From assembly GCF_012952065.1 (NCBI RefSeq), contig NZ_JABCJJ010000002.1, positions 1 through 64,000 on the forward strand: a DNA stretch of 64,000 nt, given 5' to 3'. Every line of letters begins with the position of its first letter. Position 1 is the first letter of the stretch. The translations under genes were made by a program, and so were the position numbers. The stretch is from Cellulomonas fimi (GTDB lineage: Bacteria > Actinomycetota > Actinomycetes > Actinomycetales > Cellulomonadaceae). The notes beneath the pieces were generated by a model. The model was not told where the DNA came from. It ran no database searches and was given only the letters and a program-made list of their open reading frames with translations. Of the stretch, positions 52,845-61,584 are shown piece by piece.

Positions 52845-54356
52845 ATGGACCGCCGGACCGACGCCGTGCGGAGCGGCGCAGCGCGCGCGGCGCTCGCCGT
52901 GGTGGTGGTGTCGGTGCTGGTGTGGCTCGTCGGGTTCGCGCTCACCGACGGGCTGGCGCAGGACCTCGTGGTGGCCACCAGCGGCGTCGTGCCCACCGTG
53001 GCGATCGCCGTCACCCTGCACCGGCGTGCGATCGCGCAGCCGCGCCCGTGGTTCCTCATCCTCGCCGGCATGCTGGTCCTCGACGTCTACAACGGCGGTT
53101 GGGTCGCGGAGGTGCACCTCGCGGGCATGGTGCCGCCCTCGACACCGGTCACCGCGCTCGGGCTGCCCCTCGGGTACGTGCTGCTGCTCCTCGGTGCGAT
53201 CCTGCTGCTGCGACAGGCTGCCCGCCAGGACGCCGGGACGATCCTCGACCACGCGATCATCGCCCTCAGCGTCGCCTTCCTCGCGTGGGTCCTCCTGATC
53301 GCCCCGGCACTCGACCCGTCGGTCGCCACCGGCTCCCGCATCCGGACCATGGTGGTCGTCGTGCTCGTGGGTGGTCTCAGCGGCGCGATGCTCCGCGCTG
53401 CGGCACTGCTGCCCGAGCGGCGCGGCTCCACCGTCTACCTGCTCGTCGCCGTCGCCGGCACCGTCACGGGCACGCTCGCACGGGACGTCACCGCGAGCGA
53501 CGGCGCGCCCGACGGGGCGTCGTGGGTCGGGATGCTGTGGATCGTCGCGTACGGCACGCTCAGCGGCGCCGTCCTGCACCCGTCCGCCGGGCAGGTCGTC
53601 CACGAGCGCGCCGACGAGCCACGCCTGACGACACGGCGCGTGTGGATGCTCGGGACCGCCCTGGCGATCGGTCCCGGTGTGCTCGTGCTCCACGCCCTGG
53701 TGGGCAGCGCGGCGGACCCGGTGTTCATCGCCGCCGTCAACCTCGCGCTGGTGCCGCTCGTCGTGCTGCGGATCGGCCGGCTCGCGCACCTGCACGCCGA
53801 CGCCGAGCGCCACCTCGAGCGCACCGCCGACCTCGACGCGCTCACCGGCCTGCCGAACCGGCGGGCGCTGACCCGCCACCTCGAGGCGCTGCTCGCGCGC
53901 GTGGCCGACGGCACCGCACCCGGCGCCGTCGTGGTCTTCGCCGACCTCGACGACTTCAAGGTCGTCAACGACACCCTGGGTCACCGGGTGGGGGACGAGC
54001 TGCTCCTCGCCGTGTCCCACCGGCTGGTGAGCTCGGTCCGCACCAGTGAGCGCCGGGGCGGGCCCGGCGACCTCGTGGCGCGTTTCGCGGGCGACGAGTT
54101 CGTCGTCGTCGTCGAGGGCGACGCCGCGGTCGCCGAGCCCGCGACACGGCGCCTGCGCGCGGCGCTCGAGGAGGTCGTCGTGGTCGACGAGCACGTCCTG
54201 GAGCCGCGGGCGTCGATCGGCGTGACCACCGTGCCGGCGGGCACCCCGACGACCGTCGACGCCGTGCTGAGAGCCGCCGACGCCCGGATGTACGAGCGGA
54301 AGCGGGAGCGTCGCGCGGTCCCCGTCCCGGATGTGGTGGACCAGACAATGTCTTGA
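52845..54356 (+). CDS. Membrane GGDEF-domain protein with AGDEF active site, copy 4
   Basis: 503 residues from ATG. Same plan as copy 3: about ten membrane helices, then DALTGLPNRRALTRHLEALL, FADLDDFKVVNDTLGHRVGD and the loop RFAGDEF. The shared ALTRHLE-LLARVA-GTAPGAVVVF stretch shows recent common origin with copy 3. The stop codon lies inside the palindrome in front of sucC. No EAL or HD-GYP phosphodiesterase is seen in this window. Confidence 0.85.
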   Translation: MDRRTDAVRSGAARAALAVVVVSVLVWLVGFALTDGLAQDLVVATSGVVPTVAIAVTLHRRAIAQPRPWFLILAGMLVLDVYNGGWVAEVHLAGMVPPSTPVTALGLPLGYVLLLLGAILLLRQAARQDAGTILDHAIIALSVAFLAWVLLIAPALDPSVATGSRIRTMVVVVLVGGLSGAMLRAAALLPERRGSTVYLLVAVAGTVTGTLARDVTASDGAPDGASWVGMLWIVAYGTLSGAVLHPSAGQVVHERADEPRLTTRRVWMLGTALAIGPGVLVLHALVGSAADPVFIAAVNLALVPLVVLRIGRLAHLHADAERHLERTADLDALTGLPNRRALTRHLEALLARVADGTAPGAVVVFADLDDFKVVNDTLGHRVGDELLLAVSHRLVSSVRTSERRGGPGDLVARFAGDEFVVVVEGDAAVAEPATRRLRAALEEVVVVDEHVLEPRASIGVTTVPAGTPTTVDAVLRAADARMYERKRERRAVPVPDVVDQTMS

Positions 54357-54387
54357 TGTAAAGACATCTCGGTCGCACGGCTACGAT
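54348..54387 (+). promoter_or_regulatory. Palindrome and -10 box upstream of sucCD
   Basis: ATGTCTT and AAGACAT arms around GATGTA form a perfect seven-base inverted repeat (54348-54367). TACGAT (54382-54387) is the likely -10 box, with the -35 region inside the palindrome. This fits a repressor site on the sucCD promoter. The binding protein is not known. Confidence 0.55.
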
Positions 54388-54448
54388 CGGCGGGGCGGAG
54401 CGGCCATCCACGGCCCCCCGCAGCGGTCGACGGAAGGACGCAACCCAG

Positions 54449-55615
54449 GTGGACCTGTTCGAGTACCAGGCGCGTGACATCTTCGAGAAGCACGGTGTGC
54501 CCGTGCTCGGCGGCGTGGTCGCCTCGACGGTCGAGGAGGCTCGCGCAGGCGCCGAGCAGCTCGGCGGCGGGACGGTCGTCGTCAAGGCTCAGGTCAAGAC
54601 CGGGGGCCGCGGCAAGGCGGGCGGCGTCAAGCTCGCGCACTCGCCCGAGGAGGCCGCCGAGAGGGCCGGCGAGATCCTCGGCATGGACATCAAGGGCCAC
54701 ACCGTCCACAAGGTCATGATCGCGGCGGGCGCGAAGATCGCCGAGGAGTACTACTTCTCGGTGCTGCTCGACCGGGCCGAGCGTCGCTACCTCGCGATGG
54801 CGTCGGTCGAGGGCGGCATGGAGATCGAGCAGCTCGCGGTGGAGCGCCCCGAGGCGCTCGCGAAGGTCGCGATCGACCCGCTCGTCGGTATCGACGAGGC
54901 GAAGGCGGCCGAGATCGCCGACGCCGCGGGCTTCCCCGACGAGCTCAAGCCACTCGTGCAGGACGTGTTCCGCAAGCTCTGGACCGTCTACAAGGACGAG
55001 GACGCGACGCTGGTCGAGGTCAACCCGCTCGTCCGCACCGAGGACGGCCAGATCGTCGCGCTCGACGGCAAGATCACGTTGGACGAGAACGCGGGCTTCA
55101 GGCACCCCGACCACGCCGAGCTCGAGGACGCCCTCTCGGCCGACCCGCTCGAGGCGCGCGCCAAGGCGAAGGACCTCAACTACGTCAAGCTCGACGGCTC
55201 GGTGGGCATCATCGGCAACGGCGCCGGCCTCGTCATGAGCACGCTCGACGTGGTGGCGTACGCAGGTGAGCGGTTCGGCGGCGTGAAGCCGGCGAACTTC
55301 CTCGACATCGGCGGCGGCGCGTCGGCCGAGGTCATGGCCAACGGGCTGGACATCATCCTGTCCGACCCGCAGGTCAAGGCCGTCTTCGTCAACGTCTTCG
55401 GTGGCATCACGGCGTGCGACGCGGTCGCCAACGGCATCGTCAAGGCGCTCGAGCTGCTGGGCGACAAGGAGACGAAGCCGCTCGTGGTCCGGCTCGACGG
55501 CAACAACGTCGCCGAGGGCCGCGCGATCCTGCGCGAGGCGAACCACCCGCTGGTGACGCTCGCCGACACCATGGACGGCGGCGCGGCCAAGGCCGCCGAG
55601 CTGGCCGACGCCTGA
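54449..55615 (+). CDS. sucC: Succinyl-CoA synthetase, beta subunit
   Basis: 388 residues from GTG, with GGAAGGA ten bases ahead. [33 protein letters not shown], the ATP-grasp segment EVNPLV and the C-terminal [13 protein letters not shown] and [13 protein letters not shown] are standard. With SucD it makes ATP or GTP from succinyl-CoA in the TCA cycle. sucD follows 33 bases downstream with its own ribosome binding site. Confidence 0.97.
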   Translation: MDLFEYQARDIFEKHGVPVLGGVVASTVEEARAGAEQLGGGTVVVKAQVKTGGRGKAGGVKLAHSPEEAAERAGEILGMDIKGHTVHKVMIAAGAKIAEEYYFSVLLDRAERRYLAMASVEGGMEIEQLAVERPEALAKVAIDPLVGIDEAKAAEIADAAGFPDELKPLVQDVFRKLWTVYKDEDATLVEVNPLVRTEDGQIVALDGKITLDENAGFRHPDHAELEDALSADPLEARAKAKDLNYVKLDGSVGIIGNGAGLVMSTLDVVAYAGERFGGVKPANFLDIGGGASAEVMANGLDIILSDPQVKAVFVNVFGGITACDAVANGIVKALELLGDKETKPLVVRLDGNNVAEGRAILREANHPLVTLADTMDGGAAKAAELADA

Positions 55616-55648
55616 GCCGGTCCGAGACAGAGACGAGAGAACGCAACG

Positions 55649-56581
55649 ATGGCAATCTTCCTGACTGAGGCCTCCAAGGTCATCGTCCAGGGCATGACCG
55701 GCTCCGAGGGGCAGAAGCACACGACCCGCATGCTCGCCTCGGGCACGAACGTGGTCGGCGGCGTGAACCCCCGCAAGGCGGGCACCTCGGTGGACTTCCC
55801 CGCGAACGGAGCGGACGGGGCGGACGGGGCGGACGGGGCGGACGGGGCCACCGGCTCCGTCTCCGTGCCCGTGTTCGGCACGGTCGCCGAGGCGGTCGAG
55901 AAGACCGGCGCGGACGTGTCCGTGATCTTCGTGCCGCCCGCGCACACCAAGGCGGCCGTGATCGAGGCGGCCGACGCCGGGGTCCCGCTCGTCGTCATCA
56001 TCACCGAGGGCATCCCGGTCGACGACACCGCGGAGTTCTTCACGTACGCGCAGAGCAAGGGCGTGCGGCTCATCGGCCCCAACTGCCCCGGCCTGATCAG
56101 CCCCGGGAGGTCGAACGTCGGCATCATCCCGGCGAACATCGCCGGCCCCGGCAAGATCGGCCTCGTGTCCAAGTCGGGCACGCTGACCTACCAGATGATG
56201 TACGAGCTGCGTGACTTCGGGTTCTCGACCGCCATCGGCATCGGCGGCGACCCGATCATCGGCACCACGCACATCGACGCGCTCGAGGCGTTCGAGGCGG
56301 ACCCCGACACCACGGCGATCGTCATGATCGGCGAGATCGGGGGCGACGCCGAGGAGCGCGCGGCCGCGTACATCAAGGAGCACGTCACGAAGCCGGTCGT
56401 CGGCTACGTCGCCGGGTTCACGGCCCCCGAGGGCAAGACGATGGGCCACGCCGGCGCCATCGTCTCCGGCTCGTCCGGCACCGCCCAGGCCAAGAAGGAG
56501 GCCCTCGAGGCCGCGGGGGTCAAGGTCGGCAAGACGCCGAGCGAGACCGCCGACCTCATGCGCGCGATCCTCTCCGCCTGA
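55649..56581 (+). CDS. sucD: Succinyl-CoA synthetase, alpha subunit, with Gly-Ala-Asp repeat insert
   Basis: 310 residues. [36 protein letters not shown] and the phosphohistidine motif [10 protein letters not shown] (His267) are all present. At residues 52-68, where homologues have a short loop, [12 protein letters not shown] is inserted. The insert is far from the active-site His and is coded by four perfect nine-base repeats. The enzyme forms a heterotetramer with SucC. Confidence 0.96.
   Translation: MAIFLTEASKVIVQGMTGSEGQKHTTRMLASGTNVVGGVNPRKAGTSVDFPANGADGADGADGADGATGSVSVPVFGTVAEAVEKTGADVSVIFVPPAHTKAAVIEAADAGVPLVVIITEGIPVDDTAEFFTYAQSKGVRLIGPNCPGLISPGRSNVGIIPANIAGPGKIGLVSKSGTLTYQMMYELRDFGFSTAIGIGGDPIIGTTHIDALEAFEADPDTTAIVMIGEIGGDAEERAAAYIKEHVTKPVVGYVAGFTAPEGKTMGHAGAIVSGSSGTAQAKKEALEAAGVKVGKTPSETADLMRAILSA
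55811..55846 (+). repeat. Nine-base tandem repeat in sucD
   Basis: Four perfect copies of GCGGACGGG coding Ala-Asp-Gly. Slippage would change the insert by three residues and keep the frame. Confidence 0.9.
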
Positions 56582-56608
56582 CCCGCGCGCACCCGCACCA
56601 CGCACCAC

Positions 56609-56660
56609 CGCAACGTCCGAGCGCTGACGTCCTCGACGACGTCAGCGCTCGGACGTTGCG
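56609..56660 (+). terminator. Long perfect hairpin after sucCD
   Basis: A perfect 23-bp stem (56609-56631 with 56638-56660) and a six-base loop, 28 bases past the sucD stop. There is no T-run. A stem this long and exact is unusual even for a terminator here. It also could be a protein-binding palindrome. Confidence 0.7.
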
Positions 56661-56714
56661 TCGTCCTGGCGGGCTGCGGACCGCCGGTGTGGGTGTGCGC
56701 ACACCGCTCGCGGC

Positions 56715-58196
56715 GTGCCGGAGTCCGGATCCGGGCCGCTCAGCAGTGACCATGGGACGGTGACCCGACCGACGGCTCCCCCCGCGCCCCGCGCCGGCGA
56801 CCGGCTGTCCCAGCTCGGCCGCCGGGTCCTGACGACCGACGACGGCTCGCCGAGCCCGTTCGCGAGCGCGATCGACGGAGCCCCCCGCTGGGCGGGCGGA
56901 CTGGCGGCGGGCCTCCAGGCGGCGATCCTCTCCCTCGCGGTCGTGGTGGCGCCCACGGTCGCGGCGTACGTGGTCACGTCTGCCGACCCGTCCAACGCCG
57001 ACGTCGGCTGGGTCCGGTCGGTCGGCGTCGGCGCCTCGTTCTGGTTGCTCGGCCACGGCGTCCCGCTCGCGGTCGGCGGTGTGGCGGTCACGCTCGTGCC
57101 TCTCGGCATCACCGCGCTCGCGCTGTTCTCCGGCTACGCCTCGGCGCGCCGCTCGGGGCATGCGACGTGGTCGGGGTTCGCGGCCGCGGTGCTCGGGTAC
57201 GTCGCCGTCGTGCTCGGCGTCGCGGTGGGCGTGGGCGCCGGCGCCACGGGCGTGCTGCGTGCCGGCGTCGGCGGACTGGTGGTCGCGGGGCTCAGCCTGG
57301 GCGCCGGCCTGCTCGCCCGGCCCGGCGCACCGGAGCTGCACGAGCTGAGCCGACCGCTCTGGAGCCGGGTGCCGTCGGCCGTCCGCGTCGGGGCGGCGGC
57401 CGGTGGTCTCGCGGCGGCGCTGCTCGTCATGGTCGCGGCAGGCGTCGCGGCGACGTGGATCGTGCAGGGGCGCGACACCGTGGCCGAGGTGGGTGTCAGC
57501 CTCGGGCTCGACGTCGTCGGTGGCACGGTCCTGACGCTCGCCCAGCTCGCGCTGCTGCCGGTCCTGGTCATGTGGGCCCTCGCGTACGTGGCCGGCCCGG
57601 GCTTCGTGGTGGGCACGGGGTCGTACTTCACGCCCGCCGAGGTGGTGCCGGGCCCGCTCCCCGCGCTGCCCGTGCTCGGAGCGCTGCCCACCCCCGACAG
57701 CCCGTTCCAGCTCACGGCGTGGCTGCCGCTGGTGCTCGTCGGCGTCGGCGGGGTGGCGGGCTGGTGGCTGCACCGCCGCCTGGAACCCGGTGCGTGGTGG
57801 CGACCGCTCCTGGCGTGCGCGTGCGCGAGCGCCACCGCGGGCCTGGCAGCGGGGGCGCTCGTCTCGCTCGCGAGCGGGTCGGTCGGCCCGGGGCGGATGA
57901 CGGAGGTCGGTGCCTCCGGGGTGCTCGTCGGGCTGTCGACCCTGGTCGGGACCCTGATCGGGCTCGTCGTCGTGGTGCTGCCCGCACGCGTCGAGGTCCG
58001 GACGGAGGCGGCACGCGCTGCGCGCCGGCTCACGCGGGGCGGCAGCGAGCGGGGGAGCGTGGGGCTCGACGTGCAGAACGACGAGGGCGAGGTGGACGAC
58101 GTGGACGAGCTGGACGTCCAGCACGCTGCGGTCGGCGACGAGGACACTGCGGCGGACGACGCCGCACGCCGAACCGACCCGTCGGGCCAGGGCTAG
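56715..58196 (+). CDS. DUF6350 membrane protein
   Basis: 493 residues from GTG (a second GTG at 56760 is equally likely, as the first 15 residues look unstructured). About ten membrane helices, such as LQAAILSLAVVVAPTVAAYVV and GVAVTLVPLGITALALFSGYA, fill residues 60-430. The C-terminal tail is acidic and disordered. DUF6350 proteins occur between sucD and purN in many actinobacteria, as here. Function unknown. Its TAG stop shares CTAG with the stop of the convergent gene. Confidence 0.85.
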   Translation: MPESGSGPLSSDHGTVTRPTAPPAPRAGDRLSQLGRRVLTTDDGSPSPFASAIDGAPRWAGGLAAGLQAAILSLAVVVAPTVAAYVVTSADPSNADVGWVRSVGVGASFWLLGHGVPLAVGGVAVTLVPLGITALALFSGYASARRSGHATWSGFAAAVLGYVAVVLGVAVGVGAGATGVLRAGVGGLVVAGLSLGAGLLARPGAPELHELSRPLWSRVPSAVRVGAAAGGLAAALLVMVAAGVAATWIVQGRDTVAEVGVSLGLDVVGGTVLTLAQLALLPVLVMWALAYVAGPGFVVGTGSYFTPAEVVPGPLPALPVLGALPTPDSPFQLTAWLPLVLVGVGGVAGWWLHRRLEPGAWWRPLLACACASATAGLAAGALVSLASGSVGPGRMTEVGASGVLVGLSTLVGTLIGLVVVVLPARVEVRTEAARAARRLTRGGSERGSVGLDVQNDEGEVDDVDELDVQHAAVGDEDTAADDAARRTDPSGQG

Positions 58197-58750
58197 CCCG
58201 ACCGCCCCATGCCGCGGTCGAGGAGCCGCTCCTCGACCGTGGTGTCGAACGCCTTCTCGCAGCGCTCCTCGGCGGCGATCGTCAGCGCGTCGCGCAGGCA
58301 GTCCTGGCGTTCCATCTGCACGGGCCACAGCGTGAGCAGGCCGATCATCGACAACGAGAGCAGCGCGGTGAACACGAGCCCGAGCGCGAGCACCGGCAGC
58401 AGCACACCGCGCAGCCCGGCCCGCCAGACCGACACCAGCGCCCGGACGCCCACCACGAGCGCGGCGACGAGGAACAGGAACGAGCCCGCCTGCCACGGCA
58501 GCGGCAGCGTGTTGGTCATCACCGCGGCCAGCAGCATCACGCCGAAGTGCATCACCTGGCGGCTGGCCGCGCGGGCCGCCTCCGGGTCGGCAGGGCGGCG
58601 CGCCGGCCGACGACCCGTCGGGTCGGGCCGGCCGGGCTCCGGCGGCTGCGGCGGGGGCGGCGCGGGGTGCGGCGGCTGCTCGGGCGGGTGCGGCGGCGGG
58701 GTGGGCGGGCGCGAGGCAGTGCCCGACGGCGGTGCGTACGGATTGCCCAC
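58193..58750 (-). CDS. Membrane protein with Pro-rich N-terminus
   Basis: 185 residues from GTG, with GGGGGAG eight bases upstream. A disordered Pro-rich head of about 60 residues (PPPHPPEQPPHPAPPPPQPP) is followed by three membrane segments: FGVMLLAAVMTNTLPLP, GSFLFLVAALVVGVRALV and GVLLPVLALGLVFTALLSLSMIGLL, then a charged tail with two cysteines. No family was recognised. It runs against the + strand genes around it, converging with DUF6350 and diverging from purN. Confidence 0.75.
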   Translation of the reverse strand: MGNPYAPPSGTASRPPTPPPHPPEQPPHPAPPPPQPPEPGRPDPTGRRPARRPADPEAARAASRQVMHFGVMLLAAVMTNTLPLPWQAGSFLFLVAALVVGVRALVSVWRAGLRGVLLPVLALGLVFTALLSLSMIGLLTLWPVQMERQDCLRDALTIAAEERCEKAFDTTVEERLLDRGMGRSG

Positions 58751-58885
58751 CCGACCATTCTCCCCCACCCGAGGAGTGCGCCGGCTCGGGGCCAGGTCGT
58801 CTCCCGGACCCTCGGTGAACCCTGCTCGGCAGCGACGGGCTCGTGCGCCCTGCGGCCCTCGGCGGCGGCGATCTGGACGCCCAGA

Positions 58886-58929
58886 GCCGTCAGGGCCATG
58901 CTGACGGCCCGGCCGACCGGAGCTAGGGT
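58886..58929 (+). promoter_or_regulatory. purN promoter with overlapping palindrome
   Basis: CTGACG (58901-58906) and TAGGGT (58924-58929) are 17 bases apart. The -35 box is the right arm of a perfect eight-base inverted repeat, GCCGTCAG and CTGACGGC (58886-58893 and 58901-58908). The purN GTG follows the -10 box by seven bases, so the mRNA is probably leaderless. Confidence 0.55.
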
Positions 58930-58936
58930 CGTCGCC

Positions 58937-59605
58937 GTGAGCGCAGCTCGTGGACCGTCCGGCCTGACCACTCCCGGCGGCGAACCCGTGGGGACGACGT
59001 CGGCCCGGCGGCTGGTCGTCCTCGTCTCCGGCGCGGGCAGCAACCTCGCCGCACTCCTCGCCGCGCACGACGACGCCTCGTACGGCGCGCGCGTCGTCGG
59101 GGTCGTGAGCGACAACCCCGCCGCGGGCGGGCTCGAGCTCGCGCGCGCGGCCGGGGTGCCGACCGCGGTCGTGGCGCCGCGGGACTTCGCCGAGCGCGCG
59201 GACTGGGACCGCGGCCTCGCGGAGGCCGTCGCCGTGTTCCGGCCCGAGCTCGTGGTCAGCGCGGGCTTCATGCGCATCCTCGGCACGGCTTTCCTCGAGC
59301 GGTTCCCCGGCTGCGTCCTCAACACGCACCCGGCGCTGCTGCCGTCGTTCCCGGGTGCCCACGGCGTCCGCGACGCGCTCGCCCACGGCGTCACGGTGAC
59401 GGGCTGCACGCTCCACGTGGTCGACGCCGGGGTCGACACCGGCCCGATCGTCGCCCAGGCCGCGGTGGCGGTCGAGCCCGACGACGACGAGGCGAGCCTC
59501 CACGAGCGCATCAAGGTCGTCGAGCGCGCGCTGCTGGTCGACTGGGTCGGCCGGATCGCCCGGGGCGCGCTCACCGTGGAGGGGCGCCGCGTCGTCGTCC
59601 GTTGA
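58937..59605 (+). CDS. purN: Phosphoribosylglycinamide formyltransferase
   Basis: 222 residues from GTG. VVLVSGAGSNLAALLAA opens the formyltransferase fold, then SDNPAAGGLELARAAGVPT, AGFMRILG and the catalytic NTHPALLPSFPG with HGVTVTGCTLHVVDAGVDTGPI. It formylates GAR with 10-formyl-THF in purine synthesis. An N-terminal extension of about 25 residues precedes the fold. It is followed by the ZTP riboswitch and purH. Confidence 0.95.
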   Translation: MSAARGPSGLTTPGGEPVGTTSARRLVVLVSGAGSNLAALLAAHDDASYGARVVGVVSDNPAAGGLELARAAGVPTAVVAPRDFAERADWDRGLAEAVAVFRPELVVSAGFMRILGTAFLERFPGCVLNTHPALLPSFPGAHGVRDALAHGVTVTGCTLHVVDAGVDTGPIVAQAAVAVEPDDDEASLHERIKVVERALLVDWVGRIARGALTVEGRRVVVR

Positions 59606-59671
59606 GCCCGCGTCGCCGCCGGCCGGACCCTCCGCACCGGTGCGCGGCGCGTTCCTCCGCGCTGGGTCCGA

Positions 59672-59677
59672 TACCCT
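59672..59677 (+). promoter_or_regulatory. -10 box of the purH transcript
   Basis: TACCCT, about seven bases before the first base of the riboswitch aptamer, so transcription would begin right at the aptamer. No good -35 box was found 17 bases upstream. Confidence 0.5.
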
Positions 59678-59683
59678 GACCGA

Positions 59684-59775
59684 GGCCGTGACTGGCGTAC
59701 CTGAGGTGGGCCCAACCACCGGGGAGCGGCCGCAGTTCCCCGCCGGAGCGCCGTTCGCCTGGGCGCCTGGGTCCC
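59684..59775 (+). ncRNA. ZTP (pfl) riboswitch upstream of purH
   Basis: The sequence CCGTGACTGGCG, then GGTGGG with AACCACC pairing to it, then GGGGAGCG, and after a variable hairpin GCCTGGGC, follow the conserved pfl RNA motif in order. This RNA binds ZTP/ZMP, the signal of folate shortage, and switches on purH-type genes. A CTGTGC/GCACAG hairpin (59779-59795) lies between the aptamer and the purH ribosome binding site and may be part of the switch. ZMP is also the substrate of the encoded enzyme. Confidence 0.92.
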
Positions 59776-59817
59776 CTGCTGTGCACCGCGCACAGGCCGT
59801 GCCGACCCGGGAGAGCC

Positions 59818-61464
59818 ATGTCCAGCCAGCCCAGCACCAGCCAGCCGACCAGCCGGCCCAGCACCAGCGAGACCGCTGACCCGACCGCCACGGAGACCCG
59901 ACGTCCGCTGCGACGCGCGCTCGTCAGCGTCTACGACAAGTCCGGGCTGACCGGGCTCGCCACCGCCCTGCACGCCGCCGGGGTCGAGCTCGTCTCGACG
60001 GGCTCCACCGCGGCGACCATCGCGTCCGCGGGCGTGCCCGTCACGCCCGTCGAGGAGCTGACCGGCTTCCCCGAGTGCCTCGACGGGCGCGTCAAGACGC
60101 TCCACCCGCGCGTCCACGCGGGGATCCTCGCGGACACGCGGCGGCCCGAGCACCTCGCGCAGCTCGCGGACCTCGGGATCGCCGCGTTCGACCTCGTCGT
60201 GGTCAACCTCTACCCGTTCACCGCGACGGTCGCGTCGGGCGCGACGCCGGACGAGTGCATCGAGCAGATCGACATCGGCGGGCCGTCGATGGTCCGGGCC
60301 GCAGCGAAGAACCACCCGAGCGTCGCCGTCGTCGTCGACCCGGCGCAGTACGGCGCGATCGGCGTCGCGCTCGACCAGGGCGGCTTCACGCTCGCCGAGC
60401 GGCGGGCGCTCGCGGCGTCCGCGTTCCGGCACACCGCGACGTACGACGTCGCGGTCGCGAGCTGGATCGGGAACGTGCTCGCTCCGGACGCGAGCGAGGG
60501 CTCGCCGTTCCCGGGCTGGGTCGGTGGCACGTGGGACCGGCAGGCCGTGCTGCGGTACGGGGAGAACCCGCACCAGGCCGCGGCGCTCTACACCCAGGGT
60601 GACGGGACCGTCGGTCTCGCGCAGGCCACGCAGCTGCACGGCAAGGAGATGTCCTACAACAACTACGTCGACGCCGACGCCGCGTGGCGGGCCGCGCACG
60701 ACCACGGCGGTCCCGCGGTCGCCATCATCAAGCACGCGAACCCGTGCGGCATCGCGGTCGGGTCCGACATCGCGCAGGCGCACGCCAAGGCGCACGCGTG
60801 CGACCCGCTGTCCGCGTTCGGCGGGGTGATCGCCGCCAACCAGGTCGTCACCGCGGCGATGGCCGAGCAGGTCGCGCCGGTGTTCACCGAGGTCGTCGTG
60901 GCGCCGGGCTTCGAGCCCGAGGCCCTCGAGATCCTCACCGCGAAGAAGAACATCCGCCTGCTCGAGGTCACCGCGCCGCCGCGCGCAGGGGCCGAGCTGC
61001 GCCCGATCAGCGGTGGCCTCCTGCTGCAGCAGGTCGACCGCGTGGACGCGCCGGGCGACGACCCGACCGCGTGGACGCTCGCGACCGGGACCCCGGCCGA
61101 CGAGGCGACGCTCGCGGACCTCGCGTTCGCCTGGCGCGCGGTCCGGGCGGTCAAGTCCAACGCGATCCTGCTCGCGCGCGACGGCGCGTCCGTCGGCGTG
61201 GGGATGGGGCAGGTCAACCGGGTCGACTCGTGCCGCCTCGCGGTCGAGCGCGCGGGCACGGGCGACGGCGGGCGCGCGGCGGGCTCGGTCGCGGCGTCGG
61301 ACGCGTTCTTCCCCTTCGCGGACGGGCTGCAGGTGCTGCTCGACGCCGGGGTCCGCGCCGTCGTGCAGCCGGGTGGCTCGGTGCGTGACGACGAGGTGAT
61401 CGCGGCCGCCGAGGCGGCCGGCATCACGCTCTACCTGACGGGCACGCGCCACTTCGCCCACTGA
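59818..61464 (+). CDS. purH: Bifunctional AICAR transformylase/IMP cyclohydrolase
   Basis: 548 residues with a GGGAGAG ribosome binding site. The first 30 residues are a Ser/Thr/Pro-rich head. The MGS-like cyclohydrolase part has [21 protein letters not shown] and [13 protein letters not shown]. The transformylase part has [38 protein letters not shown] and DAFFPFADG. It turns ZMP (AICAR) into IMP in two steps. Regulated by the ZTP riboswitch. Confidence 0.97.
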   Translation: MSSQPSTSQPTSRPSTSETADPTATETRRPLRRALVSVYDKSGLTGLATALHAAGVELVSTGSTAATIASAGVPVTPVEELTGFPECLDGRVKTLHPRVHAGILADTRRPEHLAQLADLGIAAFDLVVVNLYPFTATVASGATPDECIEQIDIGGPSMVRAAAKNHPSVAVVVDPAQYGAIGVALDQGGFTLAERRALAASAFRHTATYDVAVASWIGNVLAPDASEGSPFPGWVGGTWDRQAVLRYGENPHQAAALYTQGDGTVGLAQATQLHGKEMSYNNYVDADAAWRAAHDHGGPAVAIIKHANPCGIAVGSDIAQAHAKAHACDPLSAFGGVIAANQVVTAAMAEQVAPVFTEVVVAPGFEPEALEILTAKKNIRLLEVTAPPRAGAELRPISGGLLLQQVDRVDAPGDDPTAWTLATGTPADEATLADLAFAWRAVRAVKSNAILLARDGASVGVGMGQVNRVDSCRLAVERAGTGDGGRAAGSVAASDAFFPFADGLQVLLDAGVRAVVQPGGSVRDDEVIAAAEAAGITLYLTGTRHFAH

Positions 61465-61484
61465 GGACCGTGCGGCAGGCCCGC

Positions 61485-61542
61485 CGAGTGTGACGTCCCC
61501 CACGCCCATCCCGGGCGGATGACCGTCAGGACGTCGCACTCG
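61485..61542. terminator. Inverted repeat between convergent purH and flavoprotein genes
   Basis: CGAGTGTGACGTCC (61485-61498) and GGACGTCGCACTCG (61529-61542) match at 13 of 14 positions across a 30-base loop. The position between two converging genes suggests a two-way terminator. Confidence 0.55.
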
Positions 61543-61584
61543 ACGAGAGGGGCGGGAGGGTACGCGCCGCCGGAGCGGCGGGCG

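Noticed and set aside
59684-59775. A small protein read through the ZTP riboswitch
   Set aside because: The conserved bases match the RNA motif and its pairing, which explains the sequence better than coding.
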